Both the position numbers and the translations under genes were made by a program. The notes below the pieces were generated by a model. It saw nothing but the letters and a program-made list of their open reading frames with translations. It did not search any database and was not told where the DNA came from. Positions 27,452-42,100 of a DNA stretch of 64,000 bases are shown one piece after another (positions within the stretch are counted from its first letter, which is position 1; every line of letters begins with the position of its first letter). Source of the DNA: Pterobdella sp. o SKG-2022 (taxonomy: Eukaryota > Annelida > Clitellata > Hirudinida > Piscicolidae); contig OZ038320.1 in the NCBI GenBank assembly GCA_964035795.1, forward strand, positions 9,012,671 through 9,076,670. Reading direction: 5' to 3'.

Positions 27452-29273
27452 AGCAGAAATGTGGACATTTTTGTTTTTATAAAATTTTATCTGTTTTAGA
27501 CTTTTTCTTTTGCATGTTTTGATTTCAAAAAGACTTGAAACATTCATCACTGCTTTTTGTATTTTCGTGAGATTTAATCATAATAGTTTTTCATTGAATT
27601 TTTTCAACTAATCTTCTCTGAGTCGTTCAAAATATATGTCAAATCAATAAAACATTTTTATCCATATCATTTAAGTATTATTTAGTTGTCTTTTATCACT
27701 TCCATCCACTGAATCTCAGTTATCGCAAGTATTATATCATTTTTAATGTTTTTTTTGATCCAATGTGTATTGTAAAATGTGTTGTAATTATTTTGTAAAA
27801 TACTTCGTCCGTTATTTGTTTTATAGCTTTTTAAAGTGCAAGAGTTTTTGAATGACAAAATAATTGCGTAAAGTTATTTTCTTTGTGACGAAACGTTAAT
27901 TATTTTTGTTGCTTTTGGAAATCGTTAAACTTGAATACCTGGTGAATCGTTTTGTGGTATTTAACGGTATTTTTCAGCAAGTTTTTTAAATATTGTTTAA
28001 GCTAGCATTAATTGTATTTGCTGTGGGCTTTTAGCAGCATTTGTTAACGCTATTAAATAAATGTATTGATATTATCTACTATAGTTTAGAAGTTATACAT
28101 TTAGTGCTTGTCAAATGGTATTGTGGTCGTGTGGTAGAATCAGTGTTGTGAACTTCCTGGCATAATATACCTACATCTCTGGCAGATTTAACCTATTTCA
28201 ATTTGAAAACATTAATTCAATTGATTTTATACAAAAGCAAGTATTTCAAATGAATTTTTTAAAAAACTTTTCTTCAAAAAGTAAACTATAGTCGAATTAG
28301 TTTTAACTGATGTTTTCAATTTGACTGTAAAGGTTTTCTTCGTTTTTAGAAAGTTTTTATTTTTAAACTGGCTTTTTCATCTATAGTTTAGACTTATTTT
28401 GCTCAATAAAAACTCACATTAAAACATATATAGAAAAAAAGTTTTTGAGTGATAGAAGACTTTATATTTTTGATATCTTTATTTCTCTTTTTTAATGTCA
28501 TCTATATAACATTTTGTAATACATCGAAATTAATTTCACTAAAAAATGATCTGTCCAATTTATTTTCTGATGAAATTGAAACATATTTTGATCTTTTTTA
28601 CTGCTTTGAAATAAAATCTGGCATTTTTCAATTTTATATTTTTGTTAGTCCAGTATAGGTATAGTAAATTATACATTGATCCAAGTTGAATATTATACTG
28701 TAATTTCACAGAGTAGTCTACAGTTTGGTGTGTAAAGTGGTATCCAACAATAAAATCATCAATATTTCTTCCTTTCTAGTCACAATGTGTTTAGTTTTCA
28801 AATAAATTTTTATTTGAGATTTTCATTAAAACTTATTTTGTTGCTACTCATACTTAATACTTTCCACTCTAATAGCATTCAATAAAAGTCACTCGAGTTG
28901 AATTGATATGATAGCCATTTGTTGATTAAAAGTCTCAGCTATCTAGCGTGAAATTAACACTGGCATTAATAATGAGTTTGTGTTTGTTTTGTCATCACTC
29001 GTTTGAATTTTTGAACACATTAAAATGACTTAAACCGGTTTTGATCATATGATCTGTACCTTTTTATAACTACTTCATTAACTGTAGTCCTTGTGGTTGA
29101 ATAAAAACTATAAATCTCTTGCAATTCTTAGAACAATTATTCTCAAAACCATGAAAAATTGAAAAAGTTTATGTACATATAAAAATGTTATTATTCGACT
29201 TGGCACCAGTTAAAAATGAAAAATTCTACCACAATACTAAACAACAGTCGATTAATGGAATATTATAGAGATC
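27452..29273. other. AT-rich intergenic region, no gene seen
   Basis: This interval holds the 3' untranslated region of PHTF and the 3' flank of the MAP9-like gene, which converge here. I see no exon. Several AATAAA-type signals occur, for example near 27648, 28408 and 28881, but none can be assigned with certainty. Confidence 0.45.
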
Positions 29274-32200
29274 TCATTGAGGAAATTTTCTGAATGTGCT
29301 TGAAGGCCTCCATGGCTTGGTGATAACATCAGTGAAAACACTCACCTTGCTGCTGTACTCCTTCTCGTTTGCTTCTTTTTCCTTCGAAGTTGAGAGATCA
29401 GTTTTGAAGTTTGAGTAAAAATCATATTGAAGTATGTGAAAACAATTTAAAAATTCCAAATACAAAAATTCAAGTGTTCTAAACCGGGTAAAATTATATA
29501 GTTGTGTATAAAAAATTATATTGGATTATATGTAGGAATAAGTTGGTCGCTTCACCTTCCTGTCACACCATTCCGAGTACTTATTAAGAGCCACCATTTT
29601 TTTATTCTCTTCAAGCGTCATCTTTTTGGCAGCCAGCTTGGATTCTTTTTCTTTTTGTTCTTTTTTGGTCGTTATTATCATTGTATCTTTGTTTTTCTTC
29701 CTATCAAAAAAATTAAAAATTTTTTTAATATTTAAAAAAAAAATTATAGTAAATTGAAGAAAAGCCCAATGGGATTCATAATATAAGAGAACTCACTAAC
29801 CAGTACTCAAAAGCCTTCACTGATGTTTCCTTTTTCTCTGTGAGTTCTTTCTGTTTTTGCTTTTCGATTCTACTTATTTTTCGTTTTTCTTTTTTTTCTT
29901 TTTCTTCAATTTGTTCATCTTTTTTCTTCTTCCAATGAGAAAACATCTGAAATGAAAAATATAGTTAAAAAGGTTATTTGCTAAAAATATTAGTTCGATT
30001 TTTTACTTTCTCAGCGTCTTTTCTTTTTGACAGTTTTTCTTGCTCTTCTTCTTTGATTTTTTTTTCTTCTTTTTTCAACTTTTTCTTTTCTTTTTTTATA
30101 CTTTCTAACTTTTTTTCTTTCCAAGCATTGAATGAAGCTTCACCTTCAATCTTCCTCTCTTCTTTCTGTAACCAAAAAATAGTTAATATATTGAATGATT
30201 CAAATTTTCAAAGTTTCTACCTTCTTTTTCAACTCCTCTTCTTCCATTTCTTTCATTTTTTCTCTTTCTTTTTTAGATTTTAAATTTCCACTTCTTTTTC
30301 TTTCCCATTCAGAAAATATTTTATACCTCAAAGCCAAAGTGGAGTTTGTGTTGTCTCGTGGATCGGATGGGAAATGAGAGAGGTATCTGGACTGCACATT
30401 TTTCCACGATGCTGAATTGCGCATCACTGGTTCTCTGTGTAATTCATTGTAAACTGTTTTGATAAGCAGATAATTATCTTGATTTTTAAGTTAATTTCAA
30501 ACTTTATTATGAATGCTATATGAGTTATATTTTACTGAAAAAGCTTTAATATAAAAACTTTACTAACAAACTTCTAAGTACATTTCCACCAGATTCCATG
30601 CCTCCATTATCAACATTGTTATTCTTCGACCTCAAGATAGGTTTTAAAATACTGGGACTATTACGAGCAGAACTAATTTTTAAATCTGGCAAATCCTTGT
30701 CACACACACCACGACTTTTTCTGCCATTAACATCGTGATTCAAAGCATAGTAATCAATATCATTGCTTAATTTTCTAGAAACTTTAAGTTCCCCATAATA
30801 ATCATCGTCATCACTACTAGCGTCATCAGAATTATATCCTTTATCGCGATTAATTCTTTTTCCCCTTGGAGTTGATGGATTAGAAGCCGATCTTTCAGAA
30901 TTCCCACTATCGTTTTCCAATTTAGTTTTAATGTTTCTTTCACTTTTAATCTCTGACCCTTCATCTTTTATACCTATTTTATATTCCTCACCACTATCAC
31001 CACTACTTTTTCTTGAGCTGTGATTATTACTTCTAGAACTTCTCGTATATAGATAACTCTTATTTTCTGTAATCTTTTTGTTTTTTTTTCGACTGTTGTT
31101 TGAAGACTCTCTTGAAAAACTACTGCTGGAATCTCTCCTATCATAACTCTTTTCACTTTCTTTAGAACTATTTCTTTTACTATAAACTTTATTAGCCTTT
31201 TCATCACTATCGTAATCGTCTTTGCTCAGTAATCGGTTTTTGATATTATCTTTATTTTCAGATTTCTTAAAGAGTTTTTTTGAAATTTCTTCGTCATTAT
31301 GATTATTGTCAAAAGATAAATTCTCAGTAAAAAATTCATGTTTCTTATTTAAGTTGTTCTGCATGATAGAGGATCTTCTACTTCGCATCATCTCATCGAA
31401 CTCTTCAATCTCATTATTTTTATATGTCTTACTGTTATCATTATTTGGCTTATCTTCATAATATCCACTTCTTCTTCTACTTGTTGGAAATCTAGACGAA
31501 GAGCTTGGTGAGGTTTTATCAGAAACATTGGAATCTCTTCTCGGCGTGTTACGATAGGTGGCTATGGACGATGAAACAGAATTTTTTCGAGAAAAGTTAG
31601 AAACAGGTGAACTTTTAGCTGACTTCTTATCTACATCACCATCTTTCTTGGATTCTTTAAAATTATACCTAGACAATCTGTCAACGATTGAGTTTTTTCT
31701 AGAAGTTTTATGGTTATCTTCGTCATTTATCGACATTACTGATTCTCTTGACATTGCGATAGAATTTTTTCTTTGTTCTTTAGGTGAGTTATGCATAGAT
31801 GCGTTTGACATTATCGAATTTTTTCTCGAACTTTTAGGCGAAATTTTTTCAATGCCTTCTTCATGCACAGAATTTTCTTTTGATTTTTGTCTCTTAGAAG
31901 ATATTATTAAGTTTTCCATATCTTCTAGTTCACCACGGTTACTTTGTCTTCTTCCCTCATAGTCCTGACTTATCTTCTTTTTATAAGGACTAAAGTATTT
32001 CCAAGCGTTTTTCTTGTTCAATTTTTCATTAACAGTTTCTTCTTTGTCAGCTTTCAAAAATGATGCGATATTATTTTGTGAATTTCTTGGTGTGCTTGAT
32101 AGACTAGAGTTGTTTGAGCGAAGAGCTGGAAAATAATATTCAAGTATTTATAGCCTATGAAAGTAGAAATTTGTTTATAAATATTTTAAAACAGTTTCAT

Positions 32201-32417
32201 AACAATGATAATTTATTATTTAACTATTCTGGTTTTGTTAAAGTTGTGTACATGAAATATATTTCCTTAGTTTTTTTAAAAAAAATTCAAAAATTTCTCT
32301 AAAAAAATTGTTCCAATAAACTCTGTTAAACTCCCAGGTGTTTAAATACTGACAAAACCTGATTTTGGTCTGCTCAGTGGTACAAGGTTTTCGTCCTCTG
32401 AAGAACTATCAGAATTC
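29274..32417 (-). CDS. MAP9-like coiled-coil microtubule-associated protein
   Basis: Exons on the minus strand: 32359-32417, 30568-32125, 30221-30434, 30007-30165, 29801-29946, 29556-29700 and 29274-29381, with all phases agreeing. The large exon encodes about 500 residues rich in Ser, Asn, Arg and Lys with repeated RKNSI motifs (SSRKNSIMS, QRKNSIAM, TSRKNSIVD), looking like basophilic kinase sites. The five 3' exons encode a Lys/Glu-rich helix with a repeated pattern of an aromatic and a tryptophan followed by lysines: YKIFSEWERKR, SFNAWKEKKL, FSHWKKKKDE, AFEYWKKNKD and KYSEWCDRK. The protein ends with KPWRPSSTF and TGA. This spacing and the proline-rich end resemble MAP9 (spindle and axoneme microtubules) and the related CCDC181. 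The first coding exon is not found; the first traced exon begins in phase 2. It is head-to-head with the Ste20 kinase gene. Confidence 0.7.
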
Positions 32418-33152
32418 CTTGACAAATAATTCAAACAATACTTAGTGGCAATAACATTATTTCTTAAATATTTGAAAGCTTTTTGATACAAATACAAGAG
32501 TTACAAGTGCATTATGATATTTTGAAGTGCATTGTAATACTTAATTATTTAAGTTTTCAACCATTGATGAAATAAAACAAAATTCAAACAAATGTACCAT
32601 TGCTTATCCTTTTTCATTTGCAACATGTTTCTTGGTTAAAATGAAGTTAAGAATGGTAGTTGTTAAGTTTACAAGTGCGAAGACAAAACGAAACAAATTT
32701 TGTGATTGTTTCCATTAGCAACATTAATAAATGGTAAATAATTTCTTTTTGTTCATCATTTAAAAGTTCTATCATCAAATTCTGACTAATTTTAATAAAA
32801 AAGTTTCTTTAAAAATATTTATTCTCGTTAAGTATTTATAATTGCACCTTTTTATAGCACCTGGATTGTTTTCATAACAATGTGCCATTAATAATATATA
32901 AACTTTTAAGTTATTTGGTTTCGAAAAGTTTCAGAGTTATTAAACTCATAAATTAAACGATATTTTTGTTTAAATTTTTTTTGTTAGCATTAGTACTTTT
33001 AATTTATTGAAGTGAGATAAGTTGGATTTGGTGAATGGTTACAAATTTCAGTGAGAACTTAGTCAGCGTTAGAATTATTTTTAGTTTGAAACTCTAAAGG
33101 CATTATTTAAGTTTCGACTAATCATATGTACTGATACATCTGCAGAGATAAA
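32418..33152. other. Spacer between divergent MAP9-like and Ste20 kinase genes
   Basis: About 730 bases separate the two divergent genes. The region must hold the kinase promoter and the missing first exon or exons of the MAP9-like gene. It is AT-rich, with no recognisable TATA box, CpG-rich patch or exon. Confidence 0.45.
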
Positions 33153-36100
33153 ATGCCGGGAATTCTTCAAAAGTTACGTATGTTCTTCAACACTCCAACA
33201 TCCACAACTACATCAGATAAGACTTACTCATCTCAAGAAACAACTATGAGAGTGGTTTCAAAATATTTAAAAATAAATCAAGATCCCAACCAAAAGTGGC
33301 AGGTTCTCAACAAAATTGGTGATGGTGCATTTGGTGAAATTTACAAGGTGAATACAAATTATGTTTAAAATGGCATATCTATTAAACACTTCATAGAGAC
33401 TTATAATTGATTTTTCAAATTATTTCAGTCAAAAAGTAAAACTTCCCAAAAGTTAGCTGCCTCCAAACAAGTACTTTTGTTTCTTCGTTTCATATATTTA
33501 AACAATGGAAAAAGACTAATATCTACCCATTCATTTTTAAGTATATAAAATACAATTTTTACAATATTTTGTCATAAAAAATTGTAAACAAGCTTCAATT
33601 ATTAATTCAAAAATAATTTCCCACCTATAACTCAATTCAAAATCACCTCATTATTAATATCCCTAATTCAACGTTTTCGATTATCTTACCGTTAATTGTT
33701 CCAAGCATAATCTAAAATCTTAAAATGCACAATCATCGAAGATCGAAGTCGACGAGGATATGATGATTGACTATTGCACAGAGGTTAAGGCACTATCCCA
33801 ACTGAAGCACCCTAACATTATACAGCTGGTTGATGCTTATTACTTCCAATCTAAACTATGGGTTTGTGCATTATTATTCAGATACGAGTATCTTGTGAAA
33901 TTCGTGTTAGTTTTTAAAATATATCTTCAAAATTTTTATAAATATTTCAATCGTATTTACCAAGCTATTCAAACGTTTAAAATTGGCAGTAACTATTTGT
34001 TCCGACAGCTAATTCCTCTTCAATCTAATTTCGATGACAATCAATGCAATGTACTTTTATAACAGATATTTTAGATTCGACTCAAAATACAAAATTTCTT
34101 TTAATTATAAACTTTCAAAAAATAAACTGCAGATATTTTTAGAATTTTGTCAACTGGGTTCATTGGACAACATAATGAAGGAGCTGGAACGGCCATTACA
34201 AGAGGAAGAAATAAAACCGATAACAAAGCAGTTGTGTCAGGCTTTGATATATTTGCATGAACGACATTTCATTCACAGAGATGTCAAGGCAGCCAATGTT
34301 CTCCTAAGTGCCAGTGCTTCCATCAAACTGGGTTAGGAGCTTCCTTAAAGCGATGATGATTTAGTGTTTGCAGAATAGAATTTTGTTATATAGTTTTTGT
34401 GATTAAACAATGAATACATTAGTTTTGAATTGTAACTTCTTTGAAGTTTTTTTTTTTGAATTTTGATGACTTTAAATCTTGCTTTTAACACATATATAAA
34501 TCAGATATCTTATTTTAAAGTTTAATACTTTGCTACAAAAAAAGTCAAAATTATAATTTATAAATGATTTTTTCCAAAAGCCACAATAAATTGAATATAA
34601 TTTCAGAACGCTAGTTAGTTTATTAAGATACGAAGCTTTTCATTATCAACGTAACATTTTCAAGTAACCATTTTATTGAATAAAACGGTTACTTGAAAAT
34701 GTTACGTTGATAATGAAAAGCTTCGTATCTCAATAAACTAACTAGTGTTCTGAAATTATATTCATTATAACTTATTACATTGCACAATAATAAACAATAT
34801 CCCTAACTCAGCTGACTTCGGAGTTTCTGCCTGGTGCAATGTCAATGAGAGACGAAACACCTTCATTGGATCTCCATACTGGTTCCTTCATAACCTCATA
34901 TTCATATCGCCAACTCATACTGCTTTATAATTGACCTTCATTTTGAGTAATTGTAACTTTGGATAAATCGGCGTGTAGAGCATAGGACTAACTAGCTAAA
35001 GTTACCTAGCTCAATTCCGTATGGGTCAGCAATTAGTACCTGTTCTACATTAAATTTGTAGCAATCGCTTTGATCTGTGAAGAAAAGCGTTTGATAAATA
35101 CCACATTACATTTATTAAATTTTTGATCGCCAAATTAATTTTTATGTTATCTTTTTTTTTTTACAATTGATTATTGGTTGAAATAATCTATTAATTAACT
35201 TCCCATCAATGAACGCACATCAAACCACTTGGTAGGATGGCACCGGAGGTGGCCTGTTGTGAGGTGGACAGAGATCATACCTACGACAATAAAGTGGATA
35301 TTTGGAGTTTCGGTAAGTCCAAATTTGAACTTCAAGTTTGAGCATGACCATTCTATCCATGATGAAACACTAAAGTTTAGAAAGATTTTGACTGAGTTAA
35401 ACATTCATAGGTATAATGCTGATAGAATTGGCTGAGGGCCTTCCTCCCTACAACCACATGAACCAGTCTAGAGTGCTCATCAAAGTCATCAAGAACCCTC
35501 CACCTAAGCTGAGCAAGCCTCAGAAATGGTAAGATTTTTTAATATAGTTCTTTAAGCTATTGTAGTGTATAGATGGTTTTGTCCTTTATAGATATCTATC
35601 GTACCATTAGCATCGTAATATGCCTTTTTCCTTTTCGCAATAAAACAGTTAAGAAGTTCGATATCTTACGTTTCGCGACTTCAAAGTTGTTGATTATTTT
35701 TTCTAATATTTAATATTTCAAAACAAAATTTCTATATTTCTTTTTTGAAATTAAAAAAATTCTTTTTGACGTTTTATTTTATTTAAAAAATTTTTTTCTT
35801 GGCTAGTTATAACCAATATTTTACAGAAGTTTATCAATAAAATCACTGCGTAAAATCTCTAAGCAAAGCTACTAACTTGTACGATACAACACAAAAGGTC
35901 GAATGAGTTTAATGATTTCTTGAGTCATTGCCTCGTTTACCTGTTTGAGCAACGGTGGACAGCCAAGAAACTGAGTGAGGTATAGGTTTTGTAAGCCATT
36001 TCAAAAAGCAATTAATAGAAACATTTTAATATGACTAATAAAAAATTTAAAAACCATATATAGAATGAACAAAAACGTTTCAATAAACAATCAGTAACTT

Positions 36101-39100
36101 ATCGATTTGTTTTTTTACTTTTCAGTCCATGTTTATTAACAAAATTTTTACATTAAAAACTTGAATTAAATTGTCTATAATTTTCTCCAGCATGCATTCC
36201 TAGACAAATCAAGCTTTATTGATGATCCTTCTACTCACACGTCCAATAATGAAAACAACAATAACAACAACCTCGACGATAGCTTAGCACTGCGTAAGTT
36301 GATAGCTGAGTTAGGAGCATCAGTTGAAGTGGAGGTTGAAGACGTTGAGGTAAGGATTTGAATTTTATTTGGAATTATTTGTGAAAGCGCGCTATAAAAT
36401 AATTATTAGTATCCTTATTATTCTTTAGGTAGCACGCAATTTATAAATAAAGTTTGTATTAGGAGGGCTGAAATAGTTTTTGAAAATTTGAATAAAAAAT
36501 TGTTATTCGAACATATTTCAAATAATTGAAGCTTTCAATGAATACTTTTTGTTTTAATTTTTCACATTCTAGGTGGATGATTTCAAAACGAACCTTGACG
36601 ATGCTGATGATGATGAAGACTTCATCATCACTGTCAGTCCTTATAGAGAAGAGCAAAAAACTTTCAGAAAATTTGGTGAAAGTGTGAATAGAGGAGAAAC
36701 AACTGGGAATTCTAACCACCAACTAACCGCTTACAACGTGGAAAATAAAGCCCATCATGAAAGTAACGGAACTGAAAACTTTCATCATAAATTTAAAAAC
36801 TTCCATGAAAATCAAAAAGTTTCAAGTAAAGCTGAAGAAGAAAAAGATAGAGTCAATGGAAATAACGGCGATAATTTGAAGGCGTCTAAAAATAATACAA
36901 CCGAAAATGAGTCCAACAACTTGGGTGCTTCGAAAGGATTTATAATGAGAAACTATAGTCAAAAAATGAACGAAAGCAATTCAGTTAGGAAAATTGCTGA
37001 CAGTAATGTGATCGAGAAAATAAATAGAATCAATAATCAAAAGACTAATTTAATTGTCCAAGCTAAAGAGATACATGACAAAAACTCAACATCAAACGAT
37101 ATAAATAAACTGCCACATGTGGATAAAAACAAAAGAGGTATTGAAATAAGAACAATTTTCACTGAAAACCTCCCCGATGACCGCATTGAAGCCACGCATA
37201 ATAAATCAATAAGTATTATAAAACAGGAACTATTTAGTAGAAGTAACGATAAAAATGTATTTGACAAAAGTATTACTGTTGACACCAATGTACATTGTAA
37301 AGTTAATGATGGAGAAACAGAGGTTGAAAACAAGCCGTTAAAGCAAGAAGATTACATTAAATCCTTGAACCCATGGAAAATGAAAGAAGATGATTTTAAG
37401 GTTTATGATAGAATTGAAAATAATTATAAAAAACAGAAAAACTCAAAAGTTGAAACAAGAGTAGAAAATATTGAAAATTTTGACCATCAGATTGGTAAGA
37501 CAGAAGTAAACCATAAAAATGGTATCAAAAATGAAGATGATTTTGACAGACATAATCTACTTGTGAATGGAATGAAACTTGGTCTATTCGGATCTTTGGG
37601 TAAAACACAAAGACTTATTGGCAATAATCACGGGAATGACAAAAACAATTTTCACGATAACATAGTGCAATACAACTTTCAACATGAAGACATTGATCCT
37701 GTGATAAATGATAGCAAAACCCTAATCACAGACAACGGCACAAGATCGACTGTAAATGATAACGATAATAATAACATTGCGCGACATCAAGTGATCCAAA
37801 AGGATGGCAACTGGATAATCAAATCACCGAACCATTCTGATGGCAGCATAAATAACACTATTGATTTACTACATCGAAAGAATAATTTTGAAGAAAGCAA
37901 TAATGGTTCTAAGCTTCTGAGTAATTTCAACAACAGAATGATTGGAGATAGGACGAAACACAATAATGAAAATGTTAAGAGTAGTAGTCATAATAATGAC
38001 AATGTTTTCAAAAATATAGATGGGAATTTTAGTATTCAGAGAAACGTCAGAATGGAGCGAAATTATGGCATTTTCAAACACAGTAACGATAAGCAGTATT
38101 TTGGCATTAATCACAATCAAGATGAAAAGCAAAAAATTAGTAAAAATAAAGGTCTTTATGACGATCGTGATATTGATATGAACTACGCTATCAACGAACA
38201 CAGTGAAAACTCAACTTTTGATAGAGAGGTGAGTTTTGATTAAAACTATATATTAACTTTTTAAAAAGATTCACACACCACATAAAACTCAAATGAAATA
38301 ATTGTTTTTTAATATATTAATTTTTGGTGAAACTGGCTGTCAAAATAATGAAATACTAAAAATTTGAAAACTAAAAAAATGTAGTTGATATTTTGAAAAT
38401 AATCATCAAAATGCAGTTTTTGAGCTGAAACAAGCACAAATCAATGAAATAATCAAATTAATAAAACGCCTAGTTCAAAAACCTATAAATTCTACAAAAC
38501 ATTAAAGTATGCCACAAACATAAACCTATCAGAGACCTAGATATAGGTCTTTAACGAAGACAAGGAAGTACATTTTTGAAGGACAGCCCATGCTCTCAAC
38601 ATCAAACAAAATTGTGAAGATCGGACAAGAGGAGGACTCAAACATCATGAGCACGAGGTAATATTTGAAAAATATGGAATTAATAAGATAGATTCTTAAT
38701 TATTAGTTAATAATGTTTTTAAACTTGTATATTTTGAATGAAAGTATATAATATATTCACAGAACAAACCATACGAGAGAACTAAGATTGCTGAAAATAA
38801 GAGAAACTAACAAGGTTCAACTTCGTTTATTGTTTCAAAAAATTATTAAATAGTTGTTATTCAATGAATTTTTATTATATAATAATTTAATGACAAAAAG
38901 ATGAATAAAATGAACGAGAACTTTCTGGAAGAAATGGCTAGTTTGGAGGAAGAATGTAAAAGAAAAGTAAAGGTACTTGAAAAAAAATTTAAATAAATTC
39001 GAGAAATTTAAAAGTTCGCTTAATTATAATTGAATCAGAATTTAGCTGATTCAATAAGCATTAAAACCTGAATTCTAAAAATTCAAATATTATTTTCAAT

Positions 39101-42100
39101 GTTAAAATAATAATGCCATTATTATTATTTTTCAAAATACATTTTTTGATTTATGAAAAATTTTCAGAAAGAACATGCTACAAACTTTCATTTGAATGAA
39201 ATTTTTCCATAAGTACAATCCTATCCTATATTTTAAGAAATTCAAAATTACTTTAATCATACGATGTCTTAAAAAAACAATTCTTTAAAGAAAATTTTGA
39301 TAGATTAAAAAATTTTTTAAAAACATTTTTATCAGAAATCTATCAAAAAATACACTGTGGAAGTTCAAGAAAAGGCAAAAACTCACAAAGAAAGAAGAAA
39401 CTACAAAGAAAGACAGAATGATAATGACATCAACGAACTCTTCAATCAAATAAGAGTAAAACAAGTCAGAATTTAAAATTTGTTCAATGATTAATGTTCG
39501 AACATTTCATAGAAAATTTTATATTAAACTAAAAATATATTTATGAAACATTTCTTTTTTCTATTATTATCATTATTCTTATTGTTTCGGTCAAAGGAGA
39601 TGGAATACAGGGCATTCAAGGCGAGCCTCAAAGTCCATTCAAAATACAAACCAGGTATTCATGAAGACAACTTCAAAACTAAGGTCTTAACCATTGAACA
39701 TCTTATATCGGTTACAATAAACGGTAAAAAATAATTTTGAGCAAGTTATTTTAAACTTGAAAGTTTCATGCGATAACCATCATCATTTGTAGAAGAACTC
39801 ACATAATAATAATGATGTTTTGCAGTTGAAGGACTATAGGTTGAAACAACGAGAATCTTTGATGAGACTGACTTCTCAACTCCGCAAACAACAACGACAC
39901 GAGGCCTTTGTCATAGATGATGAGTTTATTAGACATAAGCATTCTCTTATACGGGGTCAGTGCTCCTTTTAAAAGCTTTTCACGGATTTATGATTATATT
40001 TAGATTTATATGTTTATAGTTATTAAAAAAACTTCCCAAGTATAAATTTTTTCATTAGATTATTTAAAATAGTTACCGGATCCGATTCTTGATATTTAAT
40101 CTTCTATTATTATATTTTGAATCAAACACTTGATAACCAAGTTTTTTTGTAATATGAACTCCTATTATCAAAACTCGATACTGGAAGTTTAATTACCAAA
40201 AAGCTTTCAGTTGTTCGTTGATAAAAATGATTTGAATTTTTTCGTACTAAGCTCATTTAACTCATCAACACCGTTATTATACAAATAGAAACTACAATTA
40301 TTAACGTAACTTTTCAACCTTCCAAAGCCATGTACAGAGTTCTAGCTTTTCAAGAGCAACAAAACATCTCTGTTAAGAGCACCCTGATACACCGACAGAA
40401 CCAACAAATGATGCGACTGATGCTCTCACAAGCCTCCAACAGAAACGGCGTTGTATGTGATCGTTATAATGTTTGGTGTTTTATTTTGGGGCGTTTTTTA
40501 AACATTATTTTTTTTTTTTTGAAGTTTAGATGCTGAGTTTTTGGGTTTTTTGCTTTAAAGCATAAAAATTTATTGGTTGTTTTCGTAATGATTTTTATTT
40601 TTAGTAGTTTTGAATAATGTTTCAGGAAATGGAAATGTTGTTGGAAGATCACAAAAGAGAAAAAGATCGAATAATGAAAAGAAATTTAGAAAATGAAAAA
40701 AAATTGAAAAGATTTTTGAAAAGTGAATTTAGGAAAAAAGTTGAAAATTTTCGGAGAGAACTGATCACAAGCAATGATAGGAAGATGACAAAGAGTTCCG
40801 ACAAACAGGACAATCCAGAAATCACTAGTTTTGATTACAAGAGTTACATCAATGATATTAATACACCTTCTATTACAAACTCCATCAACTATACCAACAT
40901 TAGCAATGGCAGTAGTGTTGCTAGTATTTACTCTGTAGACACAAGGGTTTTATTGGCTCACGAGAAACACCTTATCAAAGAGGTTTGGGCTTTTTGGATA
41001 TTTTAATCTTTGATATGCGAAAATTTCGGATATATTTATTGTTTTAAAAAACTAGAATGTTTGATAAGTTCAATTGTACCATGAGTCATATTTTATGTTG
41101 TATTTAATAAACAAAATCATTTTTTTTCATAGCTTAGAGACATCAATTAAATACATTTAAATTATATTTGTATCTGAATTTTCATTTCGATTCTTCAATT
41201 CAACAAAAAAAATAAATTTAAAGTATGAACGAAGTCAAAAATTAAAACTGGAAGATGTTATTCGAAAAGAAAAAAAGAGAATAGAGAAGAAGATGAAAGA
41301 GTTGGAGATAAAGTTCAATGGAGAAATTGAAGACCTTGAAGAAAAATTTGTGAGAATTTATCAATAAGTTCATAAAAAATTGAGAACATAGTCAAAATTT
41401 AAAATTAATTTTATATTAATTTTCATATTAACGTCTTTTGCAAATGAAAACAAACTTAAATTTTAACATTTCATTTTGAACAGAATCGACAGAAGGATAA
41501 CATTGAAAAACGTTATAAAATGAACAGTGCTACAGAAGTAGAGAGGTGCTCGAAGGAAGAAAAAGAATGCATGATGAGACAAAATGAAAACATTAAAGTA
41601 AGTCGATGCAGCAAAATTGAGTAAAATTATTCTATACATAAATTTCAAACTATATTCATACATTTCCAAAAGTTAATTCAGTTAACATTTCACATACATA
41701 TATATATTTCTTAAAACATTACTCAATCAATTCATATTTGAGTCGTAAAATAAAAATCAACTTTAGACAGTAGAAGAGGAGCTTGCAAAAGAGATGGACC
41801 ATCACTGCAAGGTGTACTCAAGGTTGTTAGCTGGTAACAAGAACGACAAACAGCAGCAGATATTACAAAACTACGATTTCAATCGATATATTTCTCAAAA
41901 AAATATCAACATTTCGCCACAAAATCCCCGCCAACATATCCAATTAAATCAAAATCAGTTCATCAACCCGATTAACAAGCAAAAGCAACCGAGTAATATC
42001 TTCCAAAAACATCGAAATCATAACGTGCACTTCCAGGATTTTGATGATGTACAGAACAATTGTCATATTGTAAGAAATGGTGATCAATCAAAAAATACGA

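Noticed and set aside
36459..37333. Minus-strand frames over the kinase linker
   Set aside because: Antisense shadows of the long Asn/Lys-rich exon; they lack splice support and similarity.
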